Source: Dyella kyungheensis | GTDB taxonomy: Bacteria > Pseudomonadota > Gammaproteobacteria > Xanthomonadales > Rhodanobacteraceae | NCBI RefSeq assembly: GCF_016905005.1 | Contig: NZ_JADIKC010000006.1 | Span: 186,001-250,000 of the forward strand | Reading direction: 5' to 3' | Length of the DNA stretch: 64,000 nt | In this document: positions 17,571-27,519 of the stretch, piece after piece | Numbering within the stretch: the stretch's first letter is position 1 | How the letters are laid out: every line of letters begins with the position of its first letter | Position numbers and translations under genes: made by a program | The notes under the pieces: generated by a model | What the model was told of the DNA's origin: nothing | Databases searched by the model: none | Seen by the model: the letters and a program-made list of their open reading frames with translations, nothing else

Positions 17571-18866
17571 ATGCTCGGCTATTACGCGACAACCGCGATC
17601 AGCAGTCTTCGCCGAAGCAAGGCGCTGGCGGTGCTGATGGTGCTGGTCATCGGGCTGGGCATAGGCGCCAGCATGACGATGATCACCATCTTCCACGTGC
17701 TGTCGGGCGACCCGCTGCCGGGGCGCAGCGATCAACTGTACGCACCGGTGATCGATCCGCGTCCGCTGGCGCGCGATCACAGCGAACCGGCCGAGCCCGA
17801 TGGCAACTTCACCTGGCCCGACGCCATGAACCTGTTGCACGCGCAGCGGGCCGATCGGCAAGCCGTGATGGCGGGCGGCGCGGTGCCCGTGCGACCCCAG
17901 CAGAGCGGCGAGTTGCCGTTCTATGAAACAGGCCGCTATGTCACCGCCGATTTCTTCGGCATGTTCAAGGTCCCGTTCGCGACCGGCAGTGCCTGGCGCA
18001 GCGAGGACGATGAAAGCCACGCGCGCATCGTGGTGCTCAACAGCGAGCTCAATCGCAAGTTGTTCGGCAACACGCCCAGCATCGGACGCACGGTACGGCT
18101 GAAGAACGCCGATTTCCGCGTGGTGGGCGTGCTCGACGACTGGCGCCCGCAGCCCCAGTTCTATGCGCAGCTCAACGGCCGTGTGTTCGGCAAGACCGAT
18201 CAGTTCTTCCTGCCGCTGCAGACCGCGCAGGATCTGAACCTGGACTTCAACGGCCGCATGTCCTGCTGGGACAGCGGCGGTCGCACCAGCGAGCACTGCG
18301 CGTGGTTGCAGTTCTGGGTGCAACTGGACAGCACCGCCAAGGCCGAGGCATATCGGCAATTTCTGGGCAGTTATTGGCGCGAACAGCAGGCGCATGGACG
18401 CATGCCACGACCGGCTCATGCGCACCTGTTTGGCCTGATGGATTGGCTGACGAGGCAACACGCGATTCCCGATGACTTGCGTCTGCAGCTCTCGCTATCG
18501 CTGGGCTTCCTCGCCGTCTGCATGATCAACGTGGTGGGACTGCTGCTGGCCACCTTCCTGCGACGCGGCGGCGAGATCAGCGTGCGGCGCGCGCTGGGTG
18601 CGCGGCGCTGGGACATCTTCCTGCAGTTGGGCGTGGAGTCGTGCGTGATCGGCTTGGCAGGCGGCCTGCTTGGACTCGGCATCGCCTGCCTCGGCTTGTG
18701 GAGCGTCCGCCAGCGACCCGACGGCTACGCGCAACTCGCGCAGATGGACGCCAGCATGTTGTTCGGTACGTTCGTGCTCGCCCTCGTGGCCAGCGTCGTC
18801 GCCGGGCTGCTGCCCGCATGGCGCGCGTGCCGTATTCCTCCCGCCCTGCAATTGAAGACGCAGTGA
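17571..18866 (+). CDS. ABC transporter permease, MacB/FtsX type (first of a pair)
   Basis: A 431-residue membrane protein with the MacB/FtsX layout. One N-terminal helix (ALAVLMVLVIGLGIGASMT) leads into a large periplasmic MacB-PCD domain (about residues 40-290). Three C-terminal helices follow, with the conserved cytoplasmic coupling segment RRGGEISVRRALGARRWDIF. AAGGAGG lies four bases before the ATG. A possible hairpin (17442-17470) sits between it and the M56 gene. It is followed 8 bases later by a second permease. No ATP-binding subunit is encoded in this window. Confidence 0.88.
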   Translation: MLGYYATTAISSLRRSKALAVLMVLVIGLGIGASMTMITIFHVLSGDPLPGRSDQLYAPVIDPRPLARDHSEPAEPDGNFTWPDAMNLLHAQRADRQAVMAGGAVPVRPQQSGELPFYETGRYVTADFFGMFKVPFATGSAWRSEDDESHARIVVLNSELNRKLFGNTPSIGRTVRLKNADFRVVGVLDDWRPQPQFYAQLNGRVFGKTDQFFLPLQTAQDLNLDFNGRMSCWDSGGRTSEHCAWLQFWVQLDSTAKAEAYRQFLGSYWREQQAHGRMPRPAHAHLFGLMDWLTRQHAIPDDLRLQLSLSLGFLAVCMINVVGLLLATFLRRGGEISVRRALGARRWDIFLQLGVESCVIGLAGGLLGLGIACLGLWSVRQRPDGYAQLAQMDASMLFGTFVLALVASVVAGLLPAWRACRIPPALQLKTQ

Positions 18867-18874
18867 GGCCAGTC

Positions 18875-20086
18875 ATGTCGCATTCGCCGTTGATCGCCAG
18901 TCTCTCGCGCCACAAACTCACCGTCTGCCTGTTGGTGCTGCAGGTGGCGCTCACCTGCGCCATCGTGTGCAACGTGGCTTCCATCATCGGCCATCGCATG
19001 GCGCAGATGCGCTTGCCCAGCGGCGTTGCGGAGAACGAACTGGCCCTGATCGAAAGCATCAGCGTGGACGAAACCGCCAATCAGCTCGCCCGGCACGACG
19101 CCGACCTGGCCGCCCTGCGCGCGATGCCCGGCGTGAGCATGGTAGCCGCGGTGGATGCACTGCCCTTCAGCGGCAACAACTGGAGCAATGGCATCGCGCT
19201 CGTGCCCAACGGTCCCGCGCTCACCACCGCCACGGCCTACAACGGGACGCAGGACGCGATGCACGTGCTCGGCATGCATCTGGTGGCGGGCCGGTTGTTC
19301 CTGCCGGAGGAATACATTCCGTTGGATGCCGCGCACGACTGGTCGGGCATCAACCATGTGCCGTCCACCATCGTCACCCGCGCGCTGGCCGCCAAGCTGT
19401 TTCCGGGACAGGAACCGCTGGGCAAGGTGATCTATCCCGGCGACGGCCCGGTGCGCATTGTCGGCGTGGTGGATCACCTGTTGCGCCCCACGCTGGACGA
19501 GTCCGAGGGTAGCGACTACTCCACGCTGTTCCCCATGCTGCCCGACACGGCCGACGTGACGTATGTGATGCGCACGGCGCCGCAGGATCGCGAGCGGGTG
19601 CTGAAGCAGGCGCAGAAGGTGCTCGCCGGACTCGACAGCAATCGCGTGTTGCGGCGTCCGCAGAGTTTCACGCAGATGCGCGAGGACTATTTTCGCCGCG
19701 ACCGGACGATGATCACGCTGCTGCTGTCGGCGGCGCTTTCGCTATTGCTGGTGACGGCGGCCGGCATCGCGGGACTGGCGAGTTTCTGGGTGCAGCAGCG
19801 GCGCCGCTCCATCGGCATACGTCGCGCGGTGGGGGCGACGCGGCGGGACATCCTGCGTTATTTCCAGACGGAGAATGGAGTGATCGTGGGCGCGGGCGTG
19901 GTCCTCGGGGTGGTACTGGCGTATGCGTTGAACATGCTGTTGATGCAGCATTACGCGTTGCAGCGGCTGCCCTGGTTGTATGTGCCGGTGGGCGGCCTGG
20001 CGCTTTGCCTGCTGGGGCAGTTGGCGGTGCTGGGGCCGGCAATGCGCGCGAGCGGGGTGCCGCCGGTGGTGGCGACGAGGGGATAG
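18875..20086 (+). CDS. ABC transporter permease, MacB/FtsX type (second of a pair)
   Basis: A 403-residue permease of the same family as its neighbour. An N-terminal helix (LTVCLLVLQVALTCAIVC) is followed by a periplasmic MacB-PCD domain and three C-terminal helices. The coupling motif is RRRSIGIRRAVGATRRDILRYF. The two permeases are divergent in sequence, so they probably form a heterodimer. It lies 8 bases downstream of the first permease and is the last gene of the BlaI-M56 run. Such pairs export peptides or lipids, or work in envelope-stress sensing; the substrate is unknown. Confidence 0.87.
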   Translation: MSHSPLIASLSRHKLTVCLLVLQVALTCAIVCNVASIIGHRMAQMRLPSGVAENELALIESISVDETANQLARHDADLAALRAMPGVSMVAAVDALPFSGNNWSNGIALVPNGPALTTATAYNGTQDAMHVLGMHLVAGRLFLPEEYIPLDAAHDWSGINHVPSTIVTRALAAKLFPGQEPLGKVIYPGDGPVRIVGVVDHLLRPTLDESEGSDYSTLFPMLPDTADVTYVMRTAPQDRERVLKQAQKVLAGLDSNRVLRRPQSFTQMREDYFRRDRTMITLLLSAALSLLLVTAAGIAGLASFWVQQRRRSIGIRRAVGATRRDILRYFQTENGVIVGAGVVLGVVLAYALNMLLMQHYALQRLPWLYVPVGGLALCLLGQLAVLGPAMRASGVPPVVATRG

Positions 20087-20112
20087 ATCTCAGCCAGCTG
20101 CGCGCGATTGTC

Positions 20113-20194
20113 TGTGGGAGCGCACCCTGTGCGCGACGGCCACGCCGGGGTGTATCGCTCCGTCGGTTTGTCGCGCACAGGGTGCGCTCCCACA
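20113..20194. repeat. REP-like palindrome, copy 2
   Basis: The arms tgtgggagcgcaccctgtgc... (20113-20137) and its complement (20170-20194) form a 25-bp inverted repeat with a loop of about 32 bases. It lies between two convergent genes and closely matches the inner arms at 13481 and the copies at 47253 and 47425. Confidence 0.85.
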
Positions 20195-20229
20195 GTCGTC
20201 TTTCAGTGCTTGTCCAGGCAGGCCGCCCC

Positions 20230-22566
20230 TCACTCCTTCGGCGGCTTCATCTCATATTCCTTCGGCGGCGTATCGCCGGCGAGGTTGCGCACGAAGTAGT
20301 CCCAGCGTTTGCGCATCATGTAGTTGGCGGCAGCGCCGTAGGCGTGGTGGGCGTTGGGGATCAGCAGCAGGTCGAAGTCCTTGTTGGCCTTGATCAGCGC
20401 GTCGACGACCAGCAGTGTTTCGTACGGCGGGACGTTGTCGTCCATGGTGCCGTGGGCGAGCAGCAGGTGGCCCTTGAGGCCGGCGACGTGGTTCTGGTTC
20501 GCCTGGTCGTCGTAATTGCTCTTGCCGTTCTTGTCGGTCACCAGCAGGCCCTGCCACTTTTCGGCCCAGTCGTCTTCGTAGTTGCGATTGTCGTGGTTGC
20601 CGCTTTCGGCGATGCCGACCTTGAACAGATCCGCATAACGGAACATCGCCGTCGCGGTGGCGTTGCCGCCGCCGGAATGGCCCCAGATGCCGACGCGATC
20701 CATGTCGATCCACGCGTAGCGCCTGCCCAGTTCCTTCAGGCCGGCCACCTGGTCGGGCATGGTGTTGTCGCCGATATTGCCGAAATACGCATCGTGGAAG
20801 GCCTTGGAGCGCCACGGCGTGCCCATGCCGTCGATGGCGACCACGATGAAACCCAGCTCCGCCAGCGCCTGATGGTCGACGCGTGCGGGATTGAAACTGC
20901 GCGAACCCACCGAGCCGGTCTGGGGGCCGGGATAGACGTAGTCGACGACCGGATACTTCTTCGCCGGGTCGAAATGGGTGGGCTTGAACATCAGGCCGTA
21001 CAACTCGGTCTTGCCGTCGCGAGCCTTGACCGTGAATGGCTCGGGCGCCTTCCAGCCGGAGGCCAGCAGGCGCGAGATGTCGGCCTTGGCAATGGCGTTC
21101 ACCACATGGCCGTCCTGCGCGCTGCGCAACACGGTGACGGATGGCGTGGTCGGCGTCGAATAGGCGTCGGCAAACAGACGTCCATCCGGTGAGAGGGTGA
21201 TCGTGTGGTCAGCGGGCTCGGGCGCCAGCAGCACCGGCGCGCCGCCATCCAGGCTCACCTTGTAGAACTGCTGGTAGTACGGATTGACGCCCTGCTCGCG
21301 GCCCACGCCGCGGAACCACAGCGTGCGCGAGGCGGCATCGAGCTTGAGCACCTCGGTGACGTTGCCTTCGCCGGTGGTGATGGCGTGCTTGAGCTTGCCG
21401 CTGTCAAGGTCGTACAGGTACAGGTTGCCCCAGTTGTTGCGCTCGCTGAACCACACCACTTCGTGGCTCGCCGGCAGGTACTGCCAGTTGACCTTGCCCG
21501 CGCCGCTTTCGTAATACGTCGGCACGCTTTCGTTGAACACCGTGCGCACGTCGCCGCTGTGGATGTCGGCCACGCGGAACCATGCCTGCTTGTGGTCGCG
21601 CGAGGACGAAACGAAGGCCAGCGAGCTGGCGTCCGGCGCCCACTGCACGTCGTCCCAGCCGCCGTCGCGGCCGCAGCTGATGTCGTCGCACAAGCTGGAG
21701 CGATGCTGGTCGGGCTCCATCTTCAGGCGCAGCACCTTGCGCGCGTCGACATCGACGATGACGCGCTCGATCATGGTCACGTCCTTGTCGCCGACCAGCG
21801 GGTACTTCCACTTCTCGACTTTCGGATGGCCCACGTTGGTGCCCACGATCACCATGTCGCCGGTCTTGCGCTGATCCTGCTGGAAGGTGGCGATGCGCCT
21901 GGAATCGGGCGACCACACCAGGATGGCCTTGTTGGTGTGCTTCCAGCCGGCGTTGTCGGTGGCGTAGCCGTAGTTCTCCACGCCGTCGAGGGTGAGCTGG
22001 GTTTCCTTGCCGGTGGCGACGTCGCGAATCCACAGATTCCAGTTGCGCACGAACGCTTCGCTGCGCTTGTCCGGCGAGAGCACGCCCGGCTCGTTGCCGA
22101 TGCCATCGACGGCTTCGTCGCGCCCCGCCACGCACACGATGTTGCCCTTCATGTCGCACAGGTAGTGCTTGCCATGCAGATTCAGGTCGAGGCGACCGTC
22201 CGCTGCCGTGGCGAAGGTGGTGATGCCCAACTTGCCTGCGCTGGTGGTCTTGCCCGACGCCTTGCCCAGCGCCGTGGCGAGACGCGCATGATCGAACGCG
22301 GGTTCGGCCTTGCCCGTGCCGGCATCGAAGCGCATGAAACGATCGCCGGAGGCGTCGTGATCGCGATACCAGAAGTGTCCATCGTCAAGCCACGTCACCG
22401 TCTGAACCGCGTGGTCGACCAGCGGGGTGACGTTGTAACCCACGTAGCGCTCGGCACGCGCGTAGTCATCGCTGGTGAGCGTACGTCCCTCTGCGGCGAC
22501 GCCGGTGGAAAGAACGATGAGTGCCGCCGCGCCCATCAGGCACGCGCTACGTGTGTTCACTGCCAT
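20230..22566 (-). CDS. S9 family (dipeptidyl-peptidase IV-like) serine peptidase, secreted
   Basis: The 778-residue enzyme has a signal peptide (about residues 1-25), an N-terminal DPP-IV beta-propeller domain and a C-terminal alpha/beta hydrolase. Catalytic residues are Ser631 in GHSGGG, Asp709 in HGTMDDNV, and His740 or His741 in NAHHAYG. The positions are close to those of human DPP-IV. The double Glu motif that fixes the substrate N-terminus is not obvious by eye. It probably releases dipeptides from extracellular peptides. The ATG at 22566 has GGGGGAG six bases upstream; a GTG seven codons earlier is less likely. Confidence 0.92.
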   Translation of the reverse strand: MAVNTRSACLMGAAALIVLSTGVAAEGRTLTSDDYARAERYVGYNVTPLVDHAVQTVTWLDDGHFWYRDHDASGDRFMRFDAGTGKAEPAFDHARLATALGKASGKTTSAGKLGITTFATAADGRLDLNLHGKHYLCDMKGNIVCVAGRDEAVDGIGNEPGVLSPDKRSEAFVRNWNLWIRDVATGKETQLTLDGVENYGYATDNAGWKHTNKAILVWSPDSRRIATFQQDQRKTGDMVIVGTNVGHPKVEKWKYPLVGDKDVTMIERVIVDVDARKVLRLKMEPDQHRSSLCDDISCGRDGGWDDVQWAPDASSLAFVSSSRDHKQAWFRVADIHSGDVRTVFNESVPTYYESGAGKVNWQYLPASHEVVWFSERNNWGNLYLYDLDSGKLKHAITTGEGNVTEVLKLDAASRTLWFRGVGREQGVNPYYQQFYKVSLDGGAPVLLAPEPADHTITLSPDGRLFADAYSTPTTPSVTVLRSAQDGHVVNAIAKADISRLLASGWKAPEPFTVKARDGKTELYGLMFKPTHFDPAKKYPVVDYVYPGPQTGSVGSRSFNPARVDHQALAELGFIVVAIDGMGTPWRSKAFHDAYFGNIGDNTMPDQVAGLKELGRRYAWIDMDRVGIWGHSGGGNATATAMFRYADLFKVGIAESGNHDNRNYEDDWAEKWQGLLVTDKNGKSNYDDQANQNHVAGLKGHLLLAHGTMDDNVPPYETLLVVDALIKANKDFDLLLIPNAHHAYGAAANYMMRKRWDYFVRNLAGDTPPKEYEMKPPKE

Positions 22567-22771
22567 GCTTGCTCCCCCGTCGATCACGAATGTGGCCGCA
22601 GCTGTTCGGGCGGCCTAAAAGTTCATTCTAGTGCGACTTGGGGGGAGGGACACTGCCATAGGTACAGTGCCGGATAGTTCTTACCGGCAACGCTCAAGCA
22701 GGTACGACCGAGGCAAGATTGGCCCCTCACCCCAACCCTCTCCCCGGCGGGGAGAGAGAGAAGTGGCGCAC

Positions 22772-23140
22772 TCAACGCAGATGCAGCCAATGCAGATGGA
22801 CCCCGTTCTCGCGGTCCTCCGCGCGAAACCCTTCGCGTCCTTCCACCACGATGCCCCACACCGTGCGCATCTTCTCGCCCTGCGGCTCATCCACCCGTAC
22901 CTGTTCGCCCAGGGCGATCGCGTAGCGGGTCTCCAGCATCATGACCTGGTCGCGTTCCCACACCAGGATGGCCGGGCGTCCGGTATTGGCGCCCCAACCC
23001 AGGTGGATCTGCACGTCCTTGGGGGTGTAGGTGCCGCGGTTGTCGAGCTTCCAGTTCTCGGACCGACGCAGTAACGCCTGCAGGCGCGGGTCGCTCCAAT
23101 CCACGCGATTTCCCTTCGCTTGCGGCTTATGTGCATTCAT
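22772..23140 (-). CDS. Conserved hypothetical protein (122 aa)
   Basis: A 122-residue soluble protein containing VDWSDPRLQALLRR, a beta-rich middle (TYTPKDVQIHLGWGANTGRP, AILVWERDQVMMLETRYAIA) and a histidine-rich end (GVHLHWLHLR). No signal peptide and no known catalytic motif are seen. I chose MNAHK as the start; MGCVSR six codons earlier is possible, and no strong ribosome-binding site decides. The 22567-22771 region before the peptidase holds only a CT-rich palindrome (ccccaaccctctccccggcggggagag, also seen at 13595-13626). Function is unknown. Confidence 0.6.
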   Translation of the reverse strand: MNAHKPQAKGNRVDWSDPRLQALLRRSENWKLDNRGTYTPKDVQIHLGWGANTGRPAILVWERDQVMMLETRYAIALGEQVRVDEPQGEKMRTVWGIVVEGREGFRAEDRENGVHLHWLHLR

Positions 23141-23264
23141 GCGGCTGACACATCCCATCGAACGATATGACTGCGCCGCGGCGCTGGTCGCCACGACGGG
23201 ACACCGCGCCATCGCCCTGGACGGTTGACGCGTATAGCCGGTTATCGGCGGTGCCGCGATGAAC

Positions 23265-24392
23265 TTAAGGACGCGTTTTCAGCGGATGATCGAGGCCGCC
23301 GGCCGTGCGCATCATCAGGTTGCGCGCGAACGAAAGATGGCCGATCACCGGCACCACCTCGTCGCGGATCCAGCGCAGCCACAGCGGTCGACCGTGCACC
23401 ATGCGCGTGATAGCGCCGATGCGGCGTACCACCGACTTGTGCACGGCGTGGCGCAAGCTGGCGTAGTCGTTCATGCGGCCCATGTCGCCGGCCAGCGCAT
23501 CGGCGGCACAGGCGGCATAGACGTAGGCATCTTCGATCCCCAGGTTCATGCCGCGCGCGCCGATCGGCGAATGGATATGCGCCGCATCGCCTGCCAGGGC
23601 CACGCGCCCCATGCCGGTGCGCGCGGCGACGCGGTGGCCGATGTGGAACTGCGATTCCCACGACACCGCACCCAGCGTGCCGTAGCGGCGCAAGGTCGCC
23701 AGCGGATCGCGGGTATTGCCGATCACCCGCCAGCAGTCACCGGCAAGACGCAGCACGAAGATGAAACCGTCGGGTTCGAACAGGATGTGCGCGCGATAGG
23801 CATCCAGCGAGCAGGCCATGGCGATGTCCCACAGTTGCCAGGGTTCCGGCAGGCTGCTGCCCTCGAAGTCCAATGCCAGGGCAGCGCGCGTGGCGCTGCG
23901 TGCACCGTCGGCGCCCAGCAGCAGGCGGCTGGTGACCTGTTCGCTGCGGCCGTCGGCATGCGCCAGCGTTGCCTTCACTTCGGCAAGGTCCTGCGCCAGC
24001 GACTGGAACGTCACGCCGCGCTCCACCGTGACGCCCCGCGCGGCCAACGCCTTGGTGAGCAGCGCTTCGGTGCGTGCCTGTGGCAGCACGGTCATGGCGG
24101 GATGTGCACCCGTCGCGGGCGGCAGGTCGAACGCCAGCACGTCGTGGCCGCCCTCGTGCAAGGTGGCGCCATGCACGGGCCAGCCTTCGGCCACGATCTG
24201 TTCGGCGACGCCGGTGCCCTGCAAGACCTCCAGCGTGCGGCTGTTCACCGCCAGCGCTTTCGATGTGGTGGACGGCGCCTCGGCCGTATCGATGATGCGT
24301 ACCGCGACGCGCCGATGCGCGAGCATCAAGGCGGCGGCCAGTCCGGTAGGGCCGGCGCCCACTACGAGTACGTCGGGTTGCATCGATGCCAC
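23265..24392 (-). CDS. FAD-dependent monooxygenase (PheA/TfdB type)
   Basis: A class A flavoprotein monooxygenase of 375 residues. The dinucleotide-binding VLVVGAGPTGLAAALMLA is at residues 8-25. The DG motif LLLGADGARSATR lies near residue 160. The GD motif RVALAGDAAHIHSPIGARGM with GLNxGxxDA-like NLGIEDA is near residue 270. Such enzymes hydroxylate aromatic or phenolic substrates using NAD(P)H. The GTG start at 24392 has GGGGAGGG at suitable distance; an ATG three codons later is equally possible. No pathway partners lie nearby, so the substrate is unknown. Confidence 0.88.
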   Translation of the reverse strand: MASMQPDVLVVGAGPTGLAAALMLAHRRVAVRIIDTAEAPSTTSKALAVNSRTLEVLQGTGVAEQIVAEGWPVHGATLHEGGHDVLAFDLPPATGAHPAMTVLPQARTEALLTKALAARGVTVERGVTFQSLAQDLAEVKATLAHADGRSEQVTSRLLLGADGARSATRAALALDFEGSSLPEPWQLWDIAMACSLDAYRAHILFEPDGFIFVLRLAGDCWRVIGNTRDPLATLRRYGTLGAVSWESQFHIGHRVAARTGMGRVALAGDAAHIHSPIGARGMNLGIEDAYVYAACAADALAGDMGRMNDYASLRHAVHKSVVRRIGAITRMVHGRPLWLRWIRDEVVPVIGHLSFARNLMMRTAGGLDHPLKTRP

Positions 24393-24550
24393 GGCGGCCC
24401 TCCCCAGGCTAATTCCCTGAGTTTGCCGCCAGGCAGCGTGGTGTCCGCGTCAAGAGCCTGCGCGCCCGTCCATCCGGCATTCGCTCAGCACTATGGCGCG
24501 GCGTGCGCGGCACGTCATACTGCGCCGCGAATCCTTCGGAGGAGCAAGCC

Positions 24551-25312
24551 ATGGCCCACTTGCTGATCTTCCTGCTGATTTTCGCCGGCGTGTTCGGTTG
24601 TGCGCTGCTGGGCATGTATGCGCGCACGCGCCTGCCCGATCATCATCTGGATGATGACTCCTCTTCCTCCATCAAACTGGCCGCCGGCCTGATCGCCACC
24701 ATCGCTGCGCTGGTGCTCGGCTTGCTGATCTCCTCGGCCAAGACCGCTTACGACTCGGTGAACGGCGATCTGCAACGCAACGCCGTGAATATCCTGCGTC
24801 TCGACCGTGCGCTGGGGCAGTACGGACCCGAGGCGAAACCATTGCGCGACGTGCTCAAGCGCAGTTACAGCAACTGGGTGGATCGGCTGGCCTCCGGCGA
24901 CCGCAAATGGATTGCCCAGCTCGACAGTCCGCAGATCCTCAGCCATCTCAGCGAGTTCCAGCGCCGCATCGCAGCACTGACGCCCACTACGCCGGCACAA
25001 AAACAGTTGCAGGAGCGTGCGCTCGATATTTCCGACGACGTCTTCACCGCCCGCTGGCTGGCGCTGATGCAGAAGAACGGCAGCATCCCGATGACGCTGT
25101 TGCTGGTGCTGGCGGCATGGCTGTGCGTCATCTTCGGCACCTTCGGCTTGTTCGCGCCGCGCAATCACACGGTGCTGTTCTTTTTCCTGGTGTGCGCATT
25201 GTCCGCTTCGGGCGCGATCTTCGTGATCCTTGAAATGGATACGCCGCTCACCGGCGTGTTGCGCGTGTCGGTGGAGCCGATGCGCGAGGCGATCAGCCAG
25301 ATGGGCCAGTAG
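24551..25312 (+). CDS. Bestrophin-like / DUF4239 membrane protein
   Basis: The 253-residue protein has four predicted membrane helices: near residues 3-20, 40-62 (IKLAAGLIATIAALVLGLLI), 180-205 and 210-230. A soluble loop of about 110 residues sits between helices 2 and 3. The pattern matches the DUF4239 family, often named bestrophin-like. CGGAGGAG lies about seven bases before the ATG. It is convergent with the LysR gene, with a 3-base gap between stops. Function is unknown; ion conduction has not been shown for this family to my knowledge. Confidence 0.8.
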   Translation: MAHLLIFLLIFAGVFGCALLGMYARTRLPDHHLDDDSSSSIKLAAGLIATIAALVLGLLISSAKTAYDSVNGDLQRNAVNILRLDRALGQYGPEAKPLRDVLKRSYSNWVDRLASGDRKWIAQLDSPQILSHLSEFQRRIAALTPTTPAQKQLQERALDISDDVFTARWLALMQKNGSIPMTLLLVLAAWLCVIFGTFGLFAPRNHTVLFFFLVCALSASGAIFVILEMDTPLTGVLRVSVEPMREAISQMGQ

Positions 25313-25315
25313 CGC

Positions 25316-26215
25316 TCAGCGCACGCCATCCATCAGCTCGACGATCCAGTCGATGAACACGCGCAGTCGCAGCGGCAGTTGTCGCTGCGACTGGTACACC
25401 ACGCTGATCGGAAACGCCGGCGGCGGCGTGGCGGGAAGCAATTCGACCAGGCTGCCGCGCGCCAGTTGTTCCTGCACCCGATAGCGCGGGAACTGCGCAA
25501 TGCCCAGCCCGGCCTCGCAACAGGCCATATACGCCTCGGTGCCGCTCACCGACACCGGCGCCGGCAGCGGCACTTCGCGCATGCGCTTGCCCACCATGAA
25601 CTCCAGCGGCGAGGCGCGGCGCGTGGTGGGCGAGGTCCAGTTGACGGCGACGTGTCCGTCCTTCAGGTCGGCCAGGGTCTGCGGCAGGCCATGGCGCTGC
25701 ACATAGGCGAGGCTGGCCACGGTGGCCTGCGACAGCGTGGCCACGCGCCGTCCCACCATCATGGAGTCGGGCAGGTCGCCGCCGCGCAGCACGCAGTCCA
25801 CGCCTTCCTGCACCAGGTCGATGAAGCGGTCACTGGTACCGATGTCCAGTTCGATCTGCGGATAGCGCGCAAGGAAGGCCGGGAGTGCCGGAATCACCAC
25901 CTTGCGTGCCAGCGACGAGGCCAGGTCGATGCGCAGGCGCCCCTTGGGCACCACGGCGGCTTCGCGGAAATCCGCCTCCACCGCGTCGAGGTCCGCCAGC
26001 AGGCGCACGCAATGGTTGTAATACACCTCGCCGTCGCGGGTGGGACGCACGCGGCGCGTGGTGCGCTGGAGCAGGTGCGCGCCCACCCGTTCCTCCAGCC
26101 GCTTGATGGTGTGGGTGAGCGTGGCGCGCGGCAGGCTGAGGTCGTCGGCAGCCCGCGTGAAGCTGCCCAGTTCAACGATGCGCGTGAACACCCGCATGGC
26201 TTGGAGGCGATCCAT
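25316..26215 (-). CDS. LysR family transcriptional regulator
   Basis: A standard LTTR of 299 residues. The N-terminal helix-turn-helix is [19 protein letters not shown]...[20 protein letters not shown]. The effector-binding domain starts near residue 92 ([20 protein letters not shown]). It is divergently transcribed from the aldo/keto reductase with 115 bases between the starts. By the family's usual logic that neighbour is its likely target. A weak dyad, ttgttg-N10-caaca, covers 26218-26238 just before its own start codon. Confidence 0.9.
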   Translation of the reverse strand: MDRLQAMRVFTRIVELGSFTRAADDLSLPRATLTHTIKRLEERVGAHLLQRTTRRVRPTRDGEVYYNHCVRLLADLDAVEADFREAAVVPKGRLRIDLASSLARKVVIPALPAFLARYPQIELDIGTSDRFIDLVQEGVDCVLRGGDLPDSMMVGRRVATLSQATVASLAYVQRHGLPQTLADLKDGHVAVNWTSPTTRRASPLEFMVGKRMREVPLPAPVSVSGTEAYMACCEAGLGIAQFPRYRVQEQLARGSLVELLPATPPPAFPISVVYQSQRQLPLRLRVFIDWIVELMDGVR

Positions 26216-26330
26216 GATTGTTGGCCATTTCGACAACAGACATGGCGATTATTGTGCATTTATCGCAAGCCCGTCATGGCCAAGAATGCCTGGTCAGCTT
26301 TCCCACCCTCCCCTGACCCAAGGAACGCCC

Positions 26331-27326
26331 ATGCACATGCGACAGCTCGGCAAGAATGGCCCCTCCGTCTCCGCCCTCGGCCTCGGCTGCATGGGCATGA
26401 GCGAGTTCTACGGCACCCACGGGAACGATGCCGAATCCATCGCCACCATCCACCACGCGCTGGAGCGCGGCTTCAATTTCCTCGACACCGCCGACGTCTA
26501 CGGCCCGCACACCAATGAAGTGCTGGTCGGCAAGGCCCTCCGCGATCGCCGCGAGCAGGCCTTCCTGGCCACCAAGTTCGGCATCGTGCGCGATCCGAAC
26601 GACCCGGCCAAGCGCGGCATCAGCGGCAGCCCCGAGTACGTGCGCGCCGCCTGCGATGCCAGCCTCAAGCGGCTGGGCGTCGAGTACATCGACCTGTACT
26701 ACCAGCATCGCGTGGACACCAACGTGCCGATCGAGGAAACCGTAGGCGCCATGGCCGAGCTGGTGAAGGCGGGCAAGGTGCGCTACCTGGGTCTTTCCGA
26801 AGCGTCCGGCGCCACCCTGGAGCGCGCTGCCAAGGTGCATCCGATCGCGGCGCTGCAGGTGGAGTTCTCGCTGTGGACGCGCGATCCGCAGGAGAACGGC
26901 ATGGTGACGTCCTGCGCCAGGACGGGTACCAGCATCGTGGCGTATTCGCCGCTGGGTCGTGGCTTCCTCACCGGCGCCTTCCGCAGCCCGGAAGATTTCG
27001 ACGCCGACGATTACCGTCGCCAGAGCCCGCGCTTCCAGGGCGAGAATTTCTTCCGCAACCTGGAACTGGTGGACAAGGTCAACGCGATCGCCGCCGAGAA
27101 GGGCTGCACGCCCGCACAGCTGGCGCTGGCCTGGGTGCTGGCGCAGGGCAAGGACGTGTTCGCCATCCCCGGCACCACCAAGCGCACGCGCCTGGACGAG
27201 AACCTTGGCGCCCTCGACATCTCGCTCAGCGCGGAAGAACTGAAAGCCATCGATGCGGTGTTCCCGCCCGATGTCGCCGCCGGCGAGCGTTACGCGGGGC
27301 CGATGATGCAGATGGTGAATCGCTGA
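26331..27326 (+). CDS. Aldo/keto reductase (AKR13/YakC type)
   Basis: The 331-residue enzyme has the AKR signatures: [33 protein letters not shown] (with catalytic Asp and Tyr), the catalytic Lys in FLATKFG, and the catalytic His in DLYYQHRVD. The NADPH-binding [17 protein letters not shown] is near the C-terminus. It reduces aldehydes or ketones with NADPH. AAGGA lies six bases before the ATG. The divergent LysR regulator probably controls it. A strong terminator at 27493 may close this transcript or a small RNA between. Confidence 0.92.
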   Translation: MHMRQLGKNGPSVSALGLGCMGMSEFYGTHGNDAESIATIHHALERGFNFLDTADVYGPHTNEVLVGKALRDRREQAFLATKFGIVRDPNDPAKRGISGSPEYVRAACDASLKRLGVEYIDLYYQHRVDTNVPIEETVGAMAELVKAGKVRYLGLSEASGATLERAAKVHPIAALQVEFSLWTRDPQENGMVTSCARTGTSIVAYSPLGRGFLTGAFRSPEDFDADDYRRQSPRFQGENFFRNLELVDKVNAIAAEKGCTPAQLALAWVLAQGKDVFAIPGTTKRTRLDENLGALDISLSAEELKAIDAVFPPDVAAGERYAGPMMQMVNR

Positions 27327-27492
27327 GCCAGGCCCTGGATCCGGTACCTGACAGTTGGCGATCCACATCCTGACTGAATGTGTAGGAGTTGGCCTACTTC
27401 AGTTTTCGGAGGCCTGAGGCAATCTAGCCATGTCGGAGTTTCCACGAACTACGACGACCCCGGACCAGTCGCCCCCCTAGAACTGGTCCAGG

Positions 27493-27519
27493 AGGCCCCC
27501 GAAAGGGGGCCTTTTTTTT
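27493..27519 (+). terminator. Strong Rho-independent terminator
   Basis: The stem aggccccc / gggggcct with a GAAA tetraloop is followed by seven T residues. It lies 166 bases after the aldo/keto reductase stop and 23 bases before the stop of the convergent oxidoreductase gene. The region 27370-27492 contains a further hairpin (ggaccagt/actggtcc, about 27464-27490), so the terminator may belong to a small RNA. Confidence 0.9.

Noticed and set aside
16094-17572. Long minus-strand frame over the M56 gene
   Set aside because: Composition follows the complement of the proline-rich linker (Arg/Gly runs); no family similarity.
26218-26238. LysR-type dyad ttgttg-N10-caaca
   Set aside because: Arms are only five bases and overlap the start of the regulator gene; too weak for a feature.
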